NCBI RefSeq assembly: GCF_030264295.1
Contig: NZ_CP127173.1
Span: forward strand, 1,681,501 to 1,745,500
Length of the DNA stretch: 64,000 nt
Origin: Amycolatopsis nalaikhensis
Lineage (GTDB): Bacteria; Actinomycetota; Actinomycetes; Mycobacteriales; Pseudonocardiaceae
Reading direction: 5' to 3'
The position numbers and the translations under genes are program-made. The notes under the pieces were generated by a model. It saw nothing but the letters and a program-made list of their open reading frames with translations. It did no database searches and had not been told where the DNA came from. Shown piece by piece: positions 8,570 to 17,638 of this stretch (position 1 is its first letter; each line of letters begins with the position of its first letter).

Positions 8570-9087
8570 AGGAACGCGAGCTGCGCCGCCGGTGCCGGAA
8601 GCTGCTCAAGCAGCTCGACATCGGCCCGCCGCTGGACGTCGAGGTGCTCTGCGCGCGGCTGGGCGAGCAGCGGGGCAAGCCGATCCGGCTGATGGCCTAC
8701 CCGCTGGAGGTGCCGGGGCCGTTCGGCTGCTGGATCGCGACGTCGTCCGCGGACTACATCTTCTACCAGGCCGAAACGACGAAATCGCACCAAGACCACA
8801 TCATCCTGCACGAGCTCGGGCACATGCTCGCCGACCACCACCCGCACGGCGACGCCGAGCCCGCCGACTTCCTGCGCGGCCCCGCTCCCGATCTTGACCC
8901 GGATGCCGTACACCGCGCGCTGCGCCGCTCGTCCTACGATGACGCGCACGAGTGGGAAGCCGAAACGGTCGCGACGATCATCCTCGAATGGGCGTCGGTC
9001 CTGAACTACACGATCCCCCGGCGCGCCGCGGACCGGGACCTTCGCCGGATCCAGGGTGCGCTCGGCGATCACCAAGGGTGGTTGTGA
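8566..9087 (+). CDS. ImmA/IrrE-family metallopeptidase
   Basis: 173 residues with the zinc-peptidase motif HELGH (residues 82-86, inside IILHELGHMLADHH) and a downstream acidic segment (DDAHEWEAETVATIILEW) that should give the third metal ligand. Family members such as ImmA and PprI/IrrE cleave a partner XRE repressor. Here the partner is encoded immediately upstream with a 4-bp overlap, and the next gene's start overlaps this stop (GTGA). The signal that would trigger cleavage is unknown; the membrane protein downstream is a candidate sensor. Confidence 0.88.
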   Translation: MKERELRRRCRKLLKQLDIGPPLDVEVLCARLGEQRGKPIRLMAYPLEVPGPFGCWIATSSADYIFYQAETTKSHQDHIILHELGHMLADHHPHGDAEPADFLRGPAPDLDPDAVHRALRRSSYDDAHEWEAETVATIILEWASVLNYTIPRRAADRDLRRIQGALGDHQGWL

Positions 9088-10211
9088 GCACACTTTTCAG
9101 CCCCGTGAACCTGTTCGCGATGGTGCTGTTCGCCGCGGCTTTGACGTGGCGGATCTACCAGGTTCAGCGCGCGCCGACGGTGCCGAACTGGGCCGTCACC
9201 GCGTGCGTGGCCGGGTTCGCCGCCGCGTTCCTGCTCCAGCAGCCCGCCATCTCCGACGAGGTCGACGCGGTCATCGGCCGCGGAGCCGCGCGGGTGGCGA
9301 ACAACGCGCTGCTCGCGTGCGGCATCTGCGCGCTCGTCATCTTCTTCCTCGGCTCGGCCTTGGGCCCGCGCCGCTACCACCGGGTGGTGGCCGAGCTGGT
9401 GCCGCTGGCGGCGGCGATCGCGCTGATGATCGTCGCGATGGTCCTGACGCCGTCCGAGCTGCGCGGACTGCCGCTGGGACCGTCGACGATCCACGACTCC
9501 GGGATCGCGATCTTCTACCTCGGCGCCGGGCTCTACCTGATCTACGGCCTCATCGCCTGCACCGCCTGGATCGTGCGGTACCTGCGGGTGGCCGACCGGA
9601 ACCTGCGCATCGGCCTCAAGCTGAGCGCGTTCGGCATGGCCAGCGCCGCGATCGGCAGCATCTTCCGCGCGCTGTACATCGTGGTGGCGTGGGCGTTCGG
9701 CCCGGTGGTGAAGATCCTGCTGCTGCTCGGCGTGCCGTTCGTGATCGTCGGCGCGGTGCTGTTCCTCGCCGGGGTCACCTACCCCGGCGTGCGGGCGCGG
9801 CTTTCGGCGTTGCGGCGCCGCCGCCAGCACCGGCGCGAGCACCGCGCGCTGGCTCCACTGTGGACGGCCTTGGTCCGCGCGTTCCCCAGCATCGTCCTGC
9901 GGACGCCGCCGCGCCGCCGCGCCGAACGGCTTTCGCCGCGCAGCATCCACCGCGTCTACTACCGGCGCGTGATCGAGATCCGCGACGGGCTCGTGCAGCT
10001 GTCGCCCTACCTGGACGAGGGTTTCGGCGAGCTCGTCGCCACCGATCCCGGTGCCGCGGCGGCCGAGCTGCGGACGGCGCTGGAGCGGCACGCGGCGGGC
10101 GAGGAGAGCGACGGCCAGGCCAAGCAGGTCCTGCCCGCGCCCGCCGACGACATCGAATCCGACGTGCGGCCGCTGCTGGCGTTGTCGGCCGCGATGGCGA
10201 ACGGGGCGTGA
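9084..10211 (+). CDS. Seven-helix-type membrane protein with cytoplasmic tail (MAB_1171c-like)
   Basis: 375 residues. The first 235 or so carry about seven hydrophobic segments; the rest is a basic linker (RRRRQHRREHRA) followed by a soluble domain of about 110 residues containing SIHRVYYRRVIEIRDGLVQL. It resembles actinobacterial proteins annotated as MAB_1171c-family putative transporters, which often follow XRE/ImmA pairs; this is recognition, not a search result. The GTG start overlaps the ImmA stop by 4 bp. A role as membrane sensor or exporter for the regulator pair is inference. Confidence 0.72.
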   Translation: MSTLFSPVNLFAMVLFAAALTWRIYQVQRAPTVPNWAVTACVAGFAAAFLLQQPAISDEVDAVIGRGAARVANNALLACGICALVIFFLGSALGPRRYHRVVAELVPLAAAIALMIVAMVLTPSELRGLPLGPSTIHDSGIAIFYLGAGLYLIYGLIACTAWIVRYLRVADRNLRIGLKLSAFGMASAAIGSIFRALYIVVAWAFGPVVKILLLLGVPFVIVGAVLFLAGVTYPGVRARLSALRRRRQHRREHRALAPLWTALVRAFPSIVLRTPPRRRAERLSPRSIHRVYYRRVIEIRDGLVQLSPYLDEGFGELVATDPGAAAAELRTALERHAAGEESDGQAKQVLPAPADDIESDVRPLLALSAAMANGA

Positions 10212-10212
10212 C

Positions 10213-11379
10213 GTGGACGTCGTGATCACCGCGAGGCGGGTCTTGATCCGCCCGTCAACACCGGTCGACGACGGCGCGGTGCTGGTGCGCGACGGCCTGA
10301 TCGTCGCGGCCGGACCACGTGCCGACGTTCTCGCGCAGGCCGCGCCGGACGCCACCCGCCACGACTTCCCCACCGGCACCGCGCTCGCCGGGCTCTTCAA
10401 CGTCCACGTCCACCTGGCGTTCGACGCCTCCCGCGAGATGCTCGCGCACTTCTCCGAGAGCGACGACCTCCTGGACGGCGCCCGCGAGCGGCTGACGTCG
10501 ATGCTGCGCAGCGGCGTCACGACCGTGCGGGACCTCGGCGACCGCGGGCACCTCGGCGCGGCCGTCCGGCGGTCGTTCGCGGACGACGTCGCGCCGCGGC
10601 TGCTCGTCTCGGGCCCGCCGATCACCGTGCCGGGCGGGCACTGCCATTTCTTCGGCGGCGAAGCGGCGTCCGACGACGAGCTCCGCGCCCGGATCGACGC
10701 GAACGCCGAGGCGGGCGCGGACGTGATCAAGGTGATGGCCAGCGGCGGCCAGATCACCGAGGGCGGCGCCGACATGTGGGAGTCGCAGTTCGACGCCCGC
10801 CAGCTCGGGCTGATCGTCGCGCACGCGGCTTCGCACGGGTTGCCGGTCGCGGCGCACGCCCACGGCGCGGACGCGATCGAAGCCGCCGTCGAGGCCGGGG
10901 TGTCGACGGTCGAGCACTGCAGCTTCCTCACCGGGCCACGTTCGTTCGACCGGCGCGAGCCGGTGGCGAAGAAGATGGCCACCGAGGGGATCTCGGCGTG
11001 CTCGACGAGCAGCCGCAACTGGCGGGTGATCGTCGAGAAGCTCGGCGACGACGTCGCCCAGGCGATGTACGGGCGGCTCCCCTGGCTCGAGGAGCACGGC
11101 GTCCGGCTGCTGTCCGGGACCGACGCGGGGCTGCCCGGCTCGGTGTTCGACGACCCGGTCGGCGCGCTGGAGCTCTACGAATGGCTCGGCTTCCCGCGCC
11201 GCCGGATCCTGGAGATCGCGACGTGCGATTCGGCGGCGGGCCTCGGGCTGGCCGACGTCACGGGCCTCCTCGAACCCGGGCTGGCGGCAGACGTCCTGGT
11301 CGTCGAGGGCGACCCGCTCACGTCGCTCGCCGCGCTGCGCAACCCTCTCCTGGTGCTGGCCCAGGGCCACTCCGCCTAG
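10213..11379 (+). CDS. Amidohydrolase-superfamily protein (imidazolonepropionase-like)
   Basis: 388-residue metal-dependent hydrolase. Visible motifs are the first metal-binding HxH (FNVHVHLAF), a likely carboxylated Lys or metal region around VIKVMASGG, His residues in PVAAHAHGADAIEAAVEAG and STVEHCSF, and the terminal Asp in LLSGTDAGLPG. Members cleave C-N bonds in cyclic amides, dipeptides or xenobiotics. The GTG start is 1 nt past the preceding stop, so it is probably in the XRE operon; its substrate might be the operon's signal, which is speculation. Confidence 0.85.
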   Translation: MDVVITARRVLIRPSTPVDDGAVLVRDGLIVAAGPRADVLAQAAPDATRHDFPTGTALAGLFNVHVHLAFDASREMLAHFSESDDLLDGARERLTSMLRSGVTTVRDLGDRGHLGAAVRRSFADDVAPRLLVSGPPITVPGGHCHFFGGEAASDDELRARIDANAEAGADVIKVMASGGQITEGGADMWESQFDARQLGLIVAHAASHGLPVAAHAHGADAIEAAVEAGVSTVEHCSFLTGPRSFDRREPVAKKMATEGISACSTSSRNWRVIVEKLGDDVAQAMYGRLPWLEEHGVRLLSGTDAGLPGSVFDDPVGALELYEWLGFPRRRILEIATCDSAAGLGLADVTGLLEPGLAADVLVVEGDPLTSLAALRNPLLVLAQGHSA

Positions 11380-11395
11380 TTCCCCGATCGGGGAA
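11380..11395. terminator. Perfect palindrome just after the amidohydrolase stop
   Basis: TTCCCCGATCGGGGAA starts at the base after the TAG. It has no loop, so as RNA it would form a short hairpin without a U-tract. A terminator or a protein-binding site are both possible. Confidence 0.45.
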
Positions 11396-11404
11396 TGCCT
11401 GGTT

Positions 11405-11446
11405 TGGTGACAGCGTTTTAAAACAGTGTTACCGTAGCTGTCACCA
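11405..11446 (+). promoter_or_regulatory. 10-bp-armed operator-like dyad upstream of the small membrane protein
   Basis: TGGTGACAGC (11405-11414) and GCTGTCACCA (11437-11446) form a perfect inverted repeat. The 22-bp centre contains the AT-rich GTTTTAAAAC palindrome and TACCGT, a possible -10. A GAGAAGGAG ribosome-binding site precedes the ATG at 11467. The arms look like half-sites of a dimeric repressor; no regulator gene is adjacent. Confidence 0.5.
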
Positions 11447-11466
11447 CCCCGAGAAGGAGTCCCCCG

Positions 11467-11856
11467 ATGCACGGACCGATCCAGCTGTTCACCGTGATCG
11501 CCCTGGTCTCGCTGCCGACCGTGATGTACGGCGGCTACGCGCTGATGGGCGTCCTGCGCGACCGGAAGCTCACCGAGCACCAGCGCGCGATGTTCCGCGC
11601 CGGGCACGCCCACGCCGGTGTCCTGCTGATCCTCGCCCTGGTCGCGCTGCAGATCCTGGACCGGACGACGCTGCCGGAGACGACGGTGTGGATCACCTGC
11701 TTCCTGCTGCTGTTCGGGATCCTCGCCCAGTCCGGCGGGTTCTTCGTCCACCTGATCCCGGGCAAGGGGGCGCTCGGCGGCCGTGTCACGTCGGCGGGCG
11801 CGGTGCTCCTGGCCGCCGCGACGCTGCTCACGGCGTACGGGGTGGCCTTCCCCTGA
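11467..11856 (+). CDS. Small four-helix membrane protein, unknown function
   Basis: 129 residues with hydrophobic segments at about 5-27, 48-68, 72-95 and 105-127, joined by short polar loops; the RKLTEHQRAMFRAGHAHAGVL segment contains clustered histidines that could bind a metal or heme. I do not recognise a family. It has its own promoter region with a strong dyad, a good Shine-Dalgarno, and is followed after 35 bp by the leaderless hisS gene. Confidence 0.7.
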   Translation: MHGPIQLFTVIALVSLPTVMYGGYALMGVLRDRKLTEHQRAMFRAGHAHAGVLLILALVALQILDRTTLPETTVWITCFLLLFGILAQSGGFFVHLIPGKGALGGRVTSAGAVLLAAATLLTAYGVAFP

Positions 11857-11878
11857 AAACCCGGATGCGGCCGGTCGT

Positions 11879-11884
11879 TAAGCT
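11879..11884 (+). promoter_or_regulatory. -10 box for leaderless hisS
   Basis: TAAGCT ends 7 nt before the GTG at 11892, which would place the transcription start at the start codon. Confidence 0.55.
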
Positions 11885-11891
11885 GGGTGAC

Positions 11892-13181
11892 GTGCCTGAA
11901 TACCTGCCGACCGCGCCCTACAAGGGGACCCGGGACTTCCTGCCCGCCGAAATGTCCGTGCGTACCCAGGTGTTCGGTCATCTCTACGACGTCCTCGAGC
12001 GCCGCGGCTTCCTCCGCTACGACGGCCCGATCCTCGAGTCGGCCGAGATCTACGAGCGCAAGTCCGGCCAGGAGATCGCGGACAAGCAGCTGTACACCCT
12101 CACGGACAAGGGCGGGCGGCGGCTCGCGCTGCGGCCGGAGATGACGCCGTCGGTGGCGCGGATGATCGCCGGGAGCGCGAAGTCGCTGTCGTTCCCGGTG
12201 CGCTGGTACAGCCACCCGAACTGCCACCGGTACGAGGCCCCGCAGCGCGGCCGCGTCCGCGAGCACTGGCAGATCAACGCGGACATCTTCGGCTCGGACA
12301 GCGCGAACTGCGAGATCGAGATCTTCGAGCTGGTGCACGACATGATGGCCGCGCTCGGCGCGACGCCGGACATGTTCGTGCTGCGCGTCAACGACCGGAA
12401 CCTGCTGACGTCGGCGCTCACCGACGTCGCCGGGGTCTCGGAGGACCACCTCGCCCAGGTGTTCGCGCTGGTCGACCGCTGGGAGAAGTACCCGCGCGAG
12501 AAGCTGGCCGAGAACGCGGGCGAGATCGGGCTGTCGGACAAGCAGTTCGAGAAGCTGGCCGAGACGCTCGACGCGGGCGAGGCCCTGCTCGACGAGCTGC
12601 CCGCCGAAGTGCGCGAGCAGTCCAACCTGGTCCGGGTCCTGAACAGCAGCGCGGGTTCGCTGGTCAAGTACGAGCCGATGATCGTGCGCGGGCTGGCGTA
12701 CTACACGTCGACCGTGTTCGAGGTGTTCGACACCTCGCCGGAGAACCGCCGGGCGCTGTTCGGCGGCGGCCGCTACAGCGACCTCGCGTCGATGTTCACG
12801 CCGCAGCAGATCCCGGGCATCGGCTTCGGCATGGGCGACGTGACGCTGATCGACTTCCTCGACACGCATGGCCTCACGCCGGCCCCGCGCAGCGAGGTCG
12901 ACGTGATGGTGATCCCGGTGACCGAGGACCTGTTCGACGCGGCCCGGTCGGTGGCGACGTCGCTGCGGGCCGCAGGGCTTCGGACGTCGACGCCGATCGA
13001 GCACCGCAAGCTGGGCAAGGAGCTGGGCCGCGCGGACAAGGCGGGCGCGGTCGCGGTGGTGATCGTCGGCCAGGAGGACTGGGCGGCGGGGAACGTGACC
13101 GTGCGCAGCCTCGCGACGCGCGAGCAGAACCCGGTCGCGATCGCGGACGCGCCGGCCGCGGTCCAGGCGCTGCTGGCGTAA
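11892..13181 (+). CDS. hisS: Histidine-tRNA ligase
   Basis: 429-residue class II aminoacyl-tRNA synthetase that charges tRNA-His. Motif 1 region YKGTRDFLPAEM, motif 2 around WINADIF-type text (EHWQINADIFG), the histidine-A motif as GLAYYTSTVFEV, and motif 3 GIGFGMGDV are visible, followed by an anticodon-binding domain (about 330-429). I use the GTG at 11892 because the protein then starts just before the first conserved block and directly after a -10 box. Actinomycetes can carry two HisRS-like genes; whether this is the essential copy cannot be told from the window. Confidence 0.9.
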   Translation: MPEYLPTAPYKGTRDFLPAEMSVRTQVFGHLYDVLERRGFLRYDGPILESAEIYERKSGQEIADKQLYTLTDKGGRRLALRPEMTPSVARMIAGSAKSLSFPVRWYSHPNCHRYEAPQRGRVREHWQINADIFGSDSANCEIEIFELVHDMMAALGATPDMFVLRVNDRNLLTSALTDVAGVSEDHLAQVFALVDRWEKYPREKLAENAGEIGLSDKQFEKLAETLDAGEALLDELPAEVREQSNLVRVLNSSAGSLVKYEPMIVRGLAYYTSTVFEVFDTSPENRRALFGGGRYSDLASMFTPQQIPGIGFGMGDVTLIDFLDTHGLTPAPRSEVDVMVIPVTEDLFDAARSVATSLRAAGLRTSTPIEHRKLGKELGRADKAGAVAVVIVGQEDWAAGNVTVRSLATREQNPVAIADAPAAVQALLA

Positions 13182-13212
13182 ATCGGTTCGACACCCCTGC
13201 CACGCTGGAGGG

Positions 13213-14493
13213 GTGTTCGAAACCGAGCAGCCCGATCTCGACGCCCTCGCCGCGGGTGACCCGCGGCGGTGGGCGGAGTTCGACGTGGCCGTGCGGCGGG
13301 CGTGGTGGGTCTCGTGGGACATGCGGCTGGGCCGCCGTCCGTCGCGCGACGTGCTGGCGGTCGCCGCCTGCCACGCCAATGGGCACCTTCGGGAGGCGGC
13401 GGTCCTGGAGCTGGCGGTCCGCGACGACCCCGAAGTGGTGCCGCTGCTGCTGGTCCGGTGCGTCGACTGGGTCCGGCCGATCCGCGACCTCGCCCGCCCG
13501 CTGGTCCTGTCCAAACTGGACAAGCCAACGCTGCGGGCGATGCTGCCGCTCATCGGCGTCCTGCGGCGGCGCCAGGTCGACGACTGGATGACCGCGCTGT
13601 TCCGCGAGGCGCTGCCGCACGCCCTCGAAGCCGCGTTGGCGTTGGAAGACCGGGAAAGCCGCCGCTGGGCCCACCGGGAGGCGCTCGGGCTGCTGCCGCG
13701 CGAACGCCTGCTGGACATCGCCACGCGGGACCGCGACCTCGTGGTCCGGACCTTGTGCGGCACCGCGCTGCTCGACCGCGGCGAGTGCGTCGAGGAGCTG
13801 CTCGCGGCCGGGGCGCCGAAGGTCCGGATGCGGGCGCTGACCCTGGTCGACCGGGCCGGGGAGTGCCTGGCGGACCGGTCGGCGGCGGTCCGGTCGATGG
13901 CGCAGGCCCTGGTCCTCAAGGCAGGCGGCGATCCCGCGGCCCGCTACCGCGCGATGGCGGTGTCCCCGGCTTCGATCGCGGGGCTCGGCGAAACCGGGAC
14001 CGCGGCCGACGCCGGACGGCTCGAACAGGCCCTCACCCACGAGCGGCCCCGGGTCCGCGCGACGGCGGTCCGCGGCCTGCGCCGGATCGCGCCGGAGTCG
14101 GCGGCCGTGCGGCCGCTGCTCACCGACCCGTCGCCCGCGGTGACCCGGCAGGTGGTGGCGTTCCTGCGCGGCAAGCCGGTCGACAGCACCGCATTGCGGG
14201 CGTTGCTGGCCGCCGATCAGCCGCTCCACACGCGCCGGGCGGCCGCGGCCCTGCTGCGCGACCGCGACGTCTGGACGCGCCTGCACACCGACCTCGCCCT
14301 GCTGCGGGACGACGACCTCGCCGACAGCGCCCACCGCGATCTCCACACGTGGCTGGCGCAGTCGGCCGGGATCTACTCCACACCGTCGCCGGAGCTGGCC
14401 GCGGAGATCGAGGCGCTGCTCGTGCGCGTGCCCGAGGGCTTGGCCCGCCGGATCCGGTTCACACTGGGTCGGCCCGCAGCAGCCGGAGGGTGA
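13213..14493 (+). CDS. HEAT/armadillo-like helical repeat protein
   Basis: 426 residues built almost entirely of short amphipathic helix pairs with recurring Arg/Leu/Ala patterns (for example RRWAHREALGLLPRERLLDIATRDRDLVVRTLCGTALLDRGE and RPRVRATAVRGLRRIAPES in pieces), typical of HEAT-type scaffolds. No signal peptide, membrane segment or catalytic motif. It may mediate protein-protein contacts. GTG start at 13213. The 3' end overlaps the convergent histidine kinase gene by 35 bp, so the last dozen codons are read on both strands. Confidence 0.75.
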   Translation: MFETEQPDLDALAAGDPRRWAEFDVAVRRAWWVSWDMRLGRRPSRDVLAVAACHANGHLREAAVLELAVRDDPEVVPLLLVRCVDWVRPIRDLARPLVLSKLDKPTLRAMLPLIGVLRRRQVDDWMTALFREALPHALEAALALEDRESRRWAHREALGLLPRERLLDIATRDRDLVVRTLCGTALLDRGECVEELLAAGAPKVRMRALTLVDRAGECLADRSAAVRSMAQALVLKAGGDPAARYRAMAVSPASIAGLGETGTAADAGRLEQALTHERPRVRATAVRGLRRIAPESAAVRPLLTDPSPAVTRQVVAFLRGKPVDSTALRALLAADQPLHTRRAAAALLRDRDVWTRLHTDLALLRDDDLADSAHRDLHTWLAQSAGIYSTPSPELAAEIEALLVRVPEGLARRIRFTLGRPAAAGG

Positions 14494-15649
14494 AGGTCGC
14501 GCCCGCGCCGGGACGGCCCGCGGCGGCGATCGTGCCGCCGTGGCCCGTCACCACTTCGCGGACCAGCGCCAGCCCCAAGCCGAACCGGCGTCCGTCCCCG
14601 TCGGAACCGCGGGCGAACCGCTCGAAGATCCGCTCCGCGTCCGCCGCCGGGAAGCCGACGCCCGTGTCGCGCACCCGCAGCTCCACGTGCCGCTCGTCCG
14701 GCAGGCCGAGCCACACCTCGATCGACCCGCCCGGCGGGGTGTGGCCCAACGCGTTGTCCAGCAACGCCGACAGCACGCGGCGCAACGCCGTCGGCACGCC
14801 CTGGACCACGTACGGCCGCCGCTCGCGGGTCACCGCCAGGCGGACCTGGCTCTGGTCCGCGCGGACGGCCTCGGCCGCCACCGCCTCCTCCGCGAGCGAG
14901 CCCAGCTCCACCGGTTCCAGCGACGGCCGGTCGCACGCTTGTGCCGACAGCAGCAAGTCTTCGACGACCTCGCCGAGCTCGCGCGTGCCGCGCACCAGCT
15001 GGTCGAGGTCGGCCGCGTCCCGGCTCGACGCGCGGCGGGCCAGCAGCTGCGCCCGCGTGTGCAGGCGGGTCAGCGGGGCGCGCAGCTCGTGGGACGCGTC
15101 CGCGACGAACGTCCGCTGCCGCCGCAGCGCGTCCGCCAGCGGGCGGATCGCGCGGCACGCCAGCACGCGCCCGCACACCAGCGCCGCCAGCAGCGCGAGC
15201 ACCTCGGCGACGCCGAGCCCGAACAGCAGCGACGAGCGGTCCTGGATCTGGTAGACCTCCTCGAAGTACGCCTGCGAGACGACGCCGCCGCGGTTCTCCA
15301 CGCGGATCGTGTACGTCATCCCGCCGATCGACCGCCGTTCCGTGTGGACGTCGCCGGGCGAAGGCACCGTCGCGGTCAGGGCAGGCAGCGGCATCCCGGC
15401 CGGCGGGGTGCCAGCCGGTGCGTGTCCCGCCGGGGTGAACAGCCAGACACAGCCGGGTGGCGTGGTGCCCGGGCCGAGCTGGATGGTCCGCGCCAGCGTC
15501 CGGTCGGCGTCGGCGTGCTGCCCGGACAGCAGCATCCCGTACGCGATCCCGCCCGCGACGGCCACCAGCAGCGACACCACGACGCCGATCTGCGCGGTGA
15601 TCGCCCACCGCGCCCGCCGCAGGGCCCGCTCTTCGGCGTCGGGTCTCAT
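14459..15649 (-). CDS. Two-component sensor histidine kinase
   Basis: 396 residues. Two membrane helices (about 17-40 and 142-165) bracket an extracytoplasmic domain of about 100 residues rich in Pro/Ala. The phospho-accepting His is residue 187 in FVADASHELRAPLTRLHTR; the ATPase domain shows DNALGHTPPGG (N box), DTGVGFP (G1) and FGLGLALVREV (G2). Helix 2 runs into the dimerisation region with only a short link instead of a clear HAMP domain. The start overlaps the response-regulator stop by 4 bp. Signal unknown. Confidence 0.93.
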   Translation of the reverse strand: MRPDAEERALRRARWAITAQIGVVVSLLVAVAGGIAYGMLLSGQHADADRTLARTIQLGPGTTPPGCVWLFTPAGHAPAGTPPAGMPLPALTATVPSPGDVHTERRSIGGMTYTIRVENRGGVVSQAYFEEVYQIQDRSSLLFGLGVAEVLALLAALVCGRVLACRAIRPLADALRRQRTFVADASHELRAPLTRLHTRAQLLARRASSRDAADLDQLVRGTRELGEVVEDLLLSAQACDRPSLEPVELGSLAEEAVAAEAVRADQSQVRLAVTRERRPYVVQGVPTALRRVLSALLDNALGHTPPGGSIEVWLGLPDERHVELRVRDTGVGFPAADAERIFERFARGSDGDGRRFGLGLALVREVVTGHGGTIAAAGRPGAGATFTLRLLRADPV

Positions 15650-16320
15650 ACCGCACCGAGCTGGTAGCCGAGGCCGTGCACGGTCCGCACGACGTCCCGG
15701 CCGAGCTTGCGCCGCAGGTAGTACACGTAGGTGTCCACAATGGACTCACCGGTCGAGTCGGCGAACACGCTCGTGCGCAGCACCGCCCGCGGGTGGATCG
15801 CCTTCGGCCGCTGCGCCAGCGTCCGGAGCAGCTCGAACTCCCGCCCGGACAGCGTGATCCGCTCCCCGCGCGGCAGGACGACCTCGTGCCGCTGCAGGTC
15901 GAGGGCCGCCGCGCCGAGCGGGAGGCACTCCGCGCCGTCCAGGTCCCGGCGCGTCAGGGCCCGCAGCCGCGCGAGCAGCTCCTCCGCCTCGAACGGCTTG
16001 ACGAGGTAGTCGTCCGCGCCGGCGTCGAGCCCGCCGACGCGGTCGGCCAGCTCGCCCAGCGCCGAGAGCACCAGCACCCGCGTGGTCACCGCGCGGGCCC
16101 GCAGCCGCCGCAGCAGCTCGAGCCCGTCCAGCACCGGCAGGCGCCGGTCGATGATCATCACGTCGTACCGCCCGGTGAGCCCGAGGTGCAGGCCCCGCTG
16201 GCCGTCGTGGGCCGCTTCGGTTTCGTAGCCTTCGTCCGCGAGCAGCTCGGCGAGCATGCCCGCCAGTTCGCGGTCGTCTTCGACCAGGAGCACCCTCGGT
16301 TTCGCCGCCCCATCGTGCAC
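15646..16320 (-). CDS. OmpR/PhoB-family response regulator
   Basis: 224 residues: receiver domain at about 8-120 with acidic pocket ED(D) near 14-16, phospho-acceptor Asp58 (MIIDRRLP), and the conserved Lys in DYLVKPFEAEELL; then a winged-helix effector domain with TLSGREFELLRTLAQRPK and STGESIVDTYVYYLRRKLG. It should be phosphorylated by the kinase encoded downstream. The start codon is GTG. It is not evidently linked to the antiporter operon, which runs the same way but ends 37 bp before this start. Confidence 0.94.
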   Translation of the reverse strand: MHDGAAKPRVLLVEDDRELAGMLAELLADEGYETEAAHDGQRGLHLGLTGRYDVMIIDRRLPVLDGLELLRRLRARAVTTRVLVLSALGELADRVGGLDAGADDYLVKPFEAEELLARLRALTRRDLDGAECLPLGAAALDLQRHEVVLPRGERITLSGREFELLRTLAQRPKAIHPRAVLRTSVFADSTGESIVDTYVYYLRRKLGRDVVRTVHGLGYQLGAV

Positions 16321-16357
16321 ACGTCCATACTGGCAGTGATTTTCCGAAATTGAACCC

Positions 16358-17638
16358 TCAACTTTTCCCGGTGACCGGGACCGGATCGGCCATCAGGAGC
16401 ACCTCGGTACTCCCCTTGCGGGCATCGCGGCGGTCGAGCCAGCCGAGCACCGGCGCGGTCATGATCGTGGTCACCAACGCGACCAGCACCAGCACCGTGA
16501 ACAACGCCGACGAGACGATCCCGGCGGCGAGCCCGACGTTCAACGCGATCAGCTGCATCAGCCCGCGGGCGTTGACGAGCACGCCGACGCGGGTGGCGAT
16601 CGCGGGCGGCTCCCCCGCCAGCCGGGCCGCGCCCCACGACGCGCCGAGCTTCCCGATGATCGCCACCACCACCGTGACGAGCGCGAAGGCGAGCAGCTTC
16701 GGGTCGGCGAGCAGCGCGAACCGGGTGTTCAGGCCGGAATAGGTGAAAAACAGCGGGACGAACACGATCCGCCCGATCGGCATGATCTTCGCGAGCACGG
16801 CGTCGGAAGCGGCGCCGCGCGGGAACGCGACCCCGACGGTGAACGCGCCGAACACCGCGTACAGCCCGATGGTGTCGGTGAACCAGGCCGCCGCGAACAG
16901 GATCAGCGCCGTGACGAGCACCCGCTGGTCGACGCTCACCCGGTCGCTGCCCATCATCCGGTTCAGCAGCCGCCGCCCGACGAGGAACACCAGCAGTGCG
17001 AACAGCAGGCCACCGCCGAGCGCGAGCGCGACCGGCCCGGCCGACCCCGCGTGCATGCCGAGCACGACGGCCAGCAGCAGCCACGCGAGGACGTCGTCGA
17101 GCGCACCGCAGGCCAGCGCCAGCGAACCGAATTTCGTCGAGGCGATCCCGCGTTCGGTGATGATCCGGACCATCATCGGGAACGCCGTGATCGCCACGGC
17201 CACCCCGACGAACGCCGCCGACACCACCGGGGAGACGCCCTCCTTGCCGATGCCGACCCACGACGTCCCGAGCACCGCGACCGCGATCCCCAGCGCCAGC
17301 GGCACCAGCGTCCCGGCCGAGGAGATCGCGGCGACCGACTTCCGCGAGTTCGCGATGCTGCGCAGGTTGAACTCGTACCCCGCGCCGAACATGTAGATGA
17401 CGAGGCCGATCTGGCCACCGGTGTAGAGCAGCGAGCGGACCGCGTCCGGGAACAGCGCCGCCTGCACGTCCGGTAGCAGCAGCCCGAACAGCGACGGGCC
17501 GAGCAGGACGCCGGCGACCATCTCGCCGACCACCGGCGGCTGGCCGAGCTTCACGGCGACCGCGCAGACCAGCCGCACGACCAGGAGGATCACCACGACG
17601 GCGAGGAAGAAGACCGGTGCCGCTTCGGACGGGGTCAT
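16358..17638 (-). CDS. CPA2-family cation:proton antiporter (Kef-type membrane domain)
   Basis: 426 residues and about 12 membrane segments. Family signatures include KLGQPPVVGEMVAGVLLGPSL near the N-terminus, the ALDDVLAW segment with the essential acidic residues, and LVNARGLMQLIALNVGL near the end. No C-terminal TrkA-N regulatory domain. It exchanges Na+ or K+ for H+ across the membrane. The start overlaps the P450-like stop (ATGA), making it the last gene of the redox operon; it may protect against pH or ion stress during, or export linked to, that pathway. Confidence 0.88.
   Translation of the reverse strand: MTPSEAAPVFFLAVVVILLVVRLVCAVAVKLGQPPVVGEMVAGVLLGPSLFGLLLPDVQAALFPDAVRSLLYTGGQIGLVIYMFGAGYEFNLRSIANSRKSVAAISSAGTLVPLALGIAVAVLGTSWVGIGKEGVSPVVSAAFVGVAVAITAFPMMVRIITERGIASTKFGSLALACGALDDVLAWLLLAVVLGMHAGSAGPVALALGGGLLFALLVFLVGRRLLNRMMGSDRVSVDQRVLVTALILFAAAWFTDTIGLYAVFGAFTVGVAFPRGAASDAVLAKIMPIGRIVFVPLFFTYSGLNTRFALLADPKLLAFALVTVVVAIIGKLGASWGAARLAGEPPAIATRVGVLVNARGLMQLIALNVGLAAGIVSSALFTVLVLVALVTTIMTAPVLGWLDRRDARKGSTEVLLMADPVPVTGKS

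Noticed and set aside
8952..9083. Upstream extension of the membrane protein reading frame
   Set aside because: It lies inside the ImmA-like gene and encodes Pro/Arg-rich text; the GTG at 9084 overlapping the ImmA stop fits the operon pattern.
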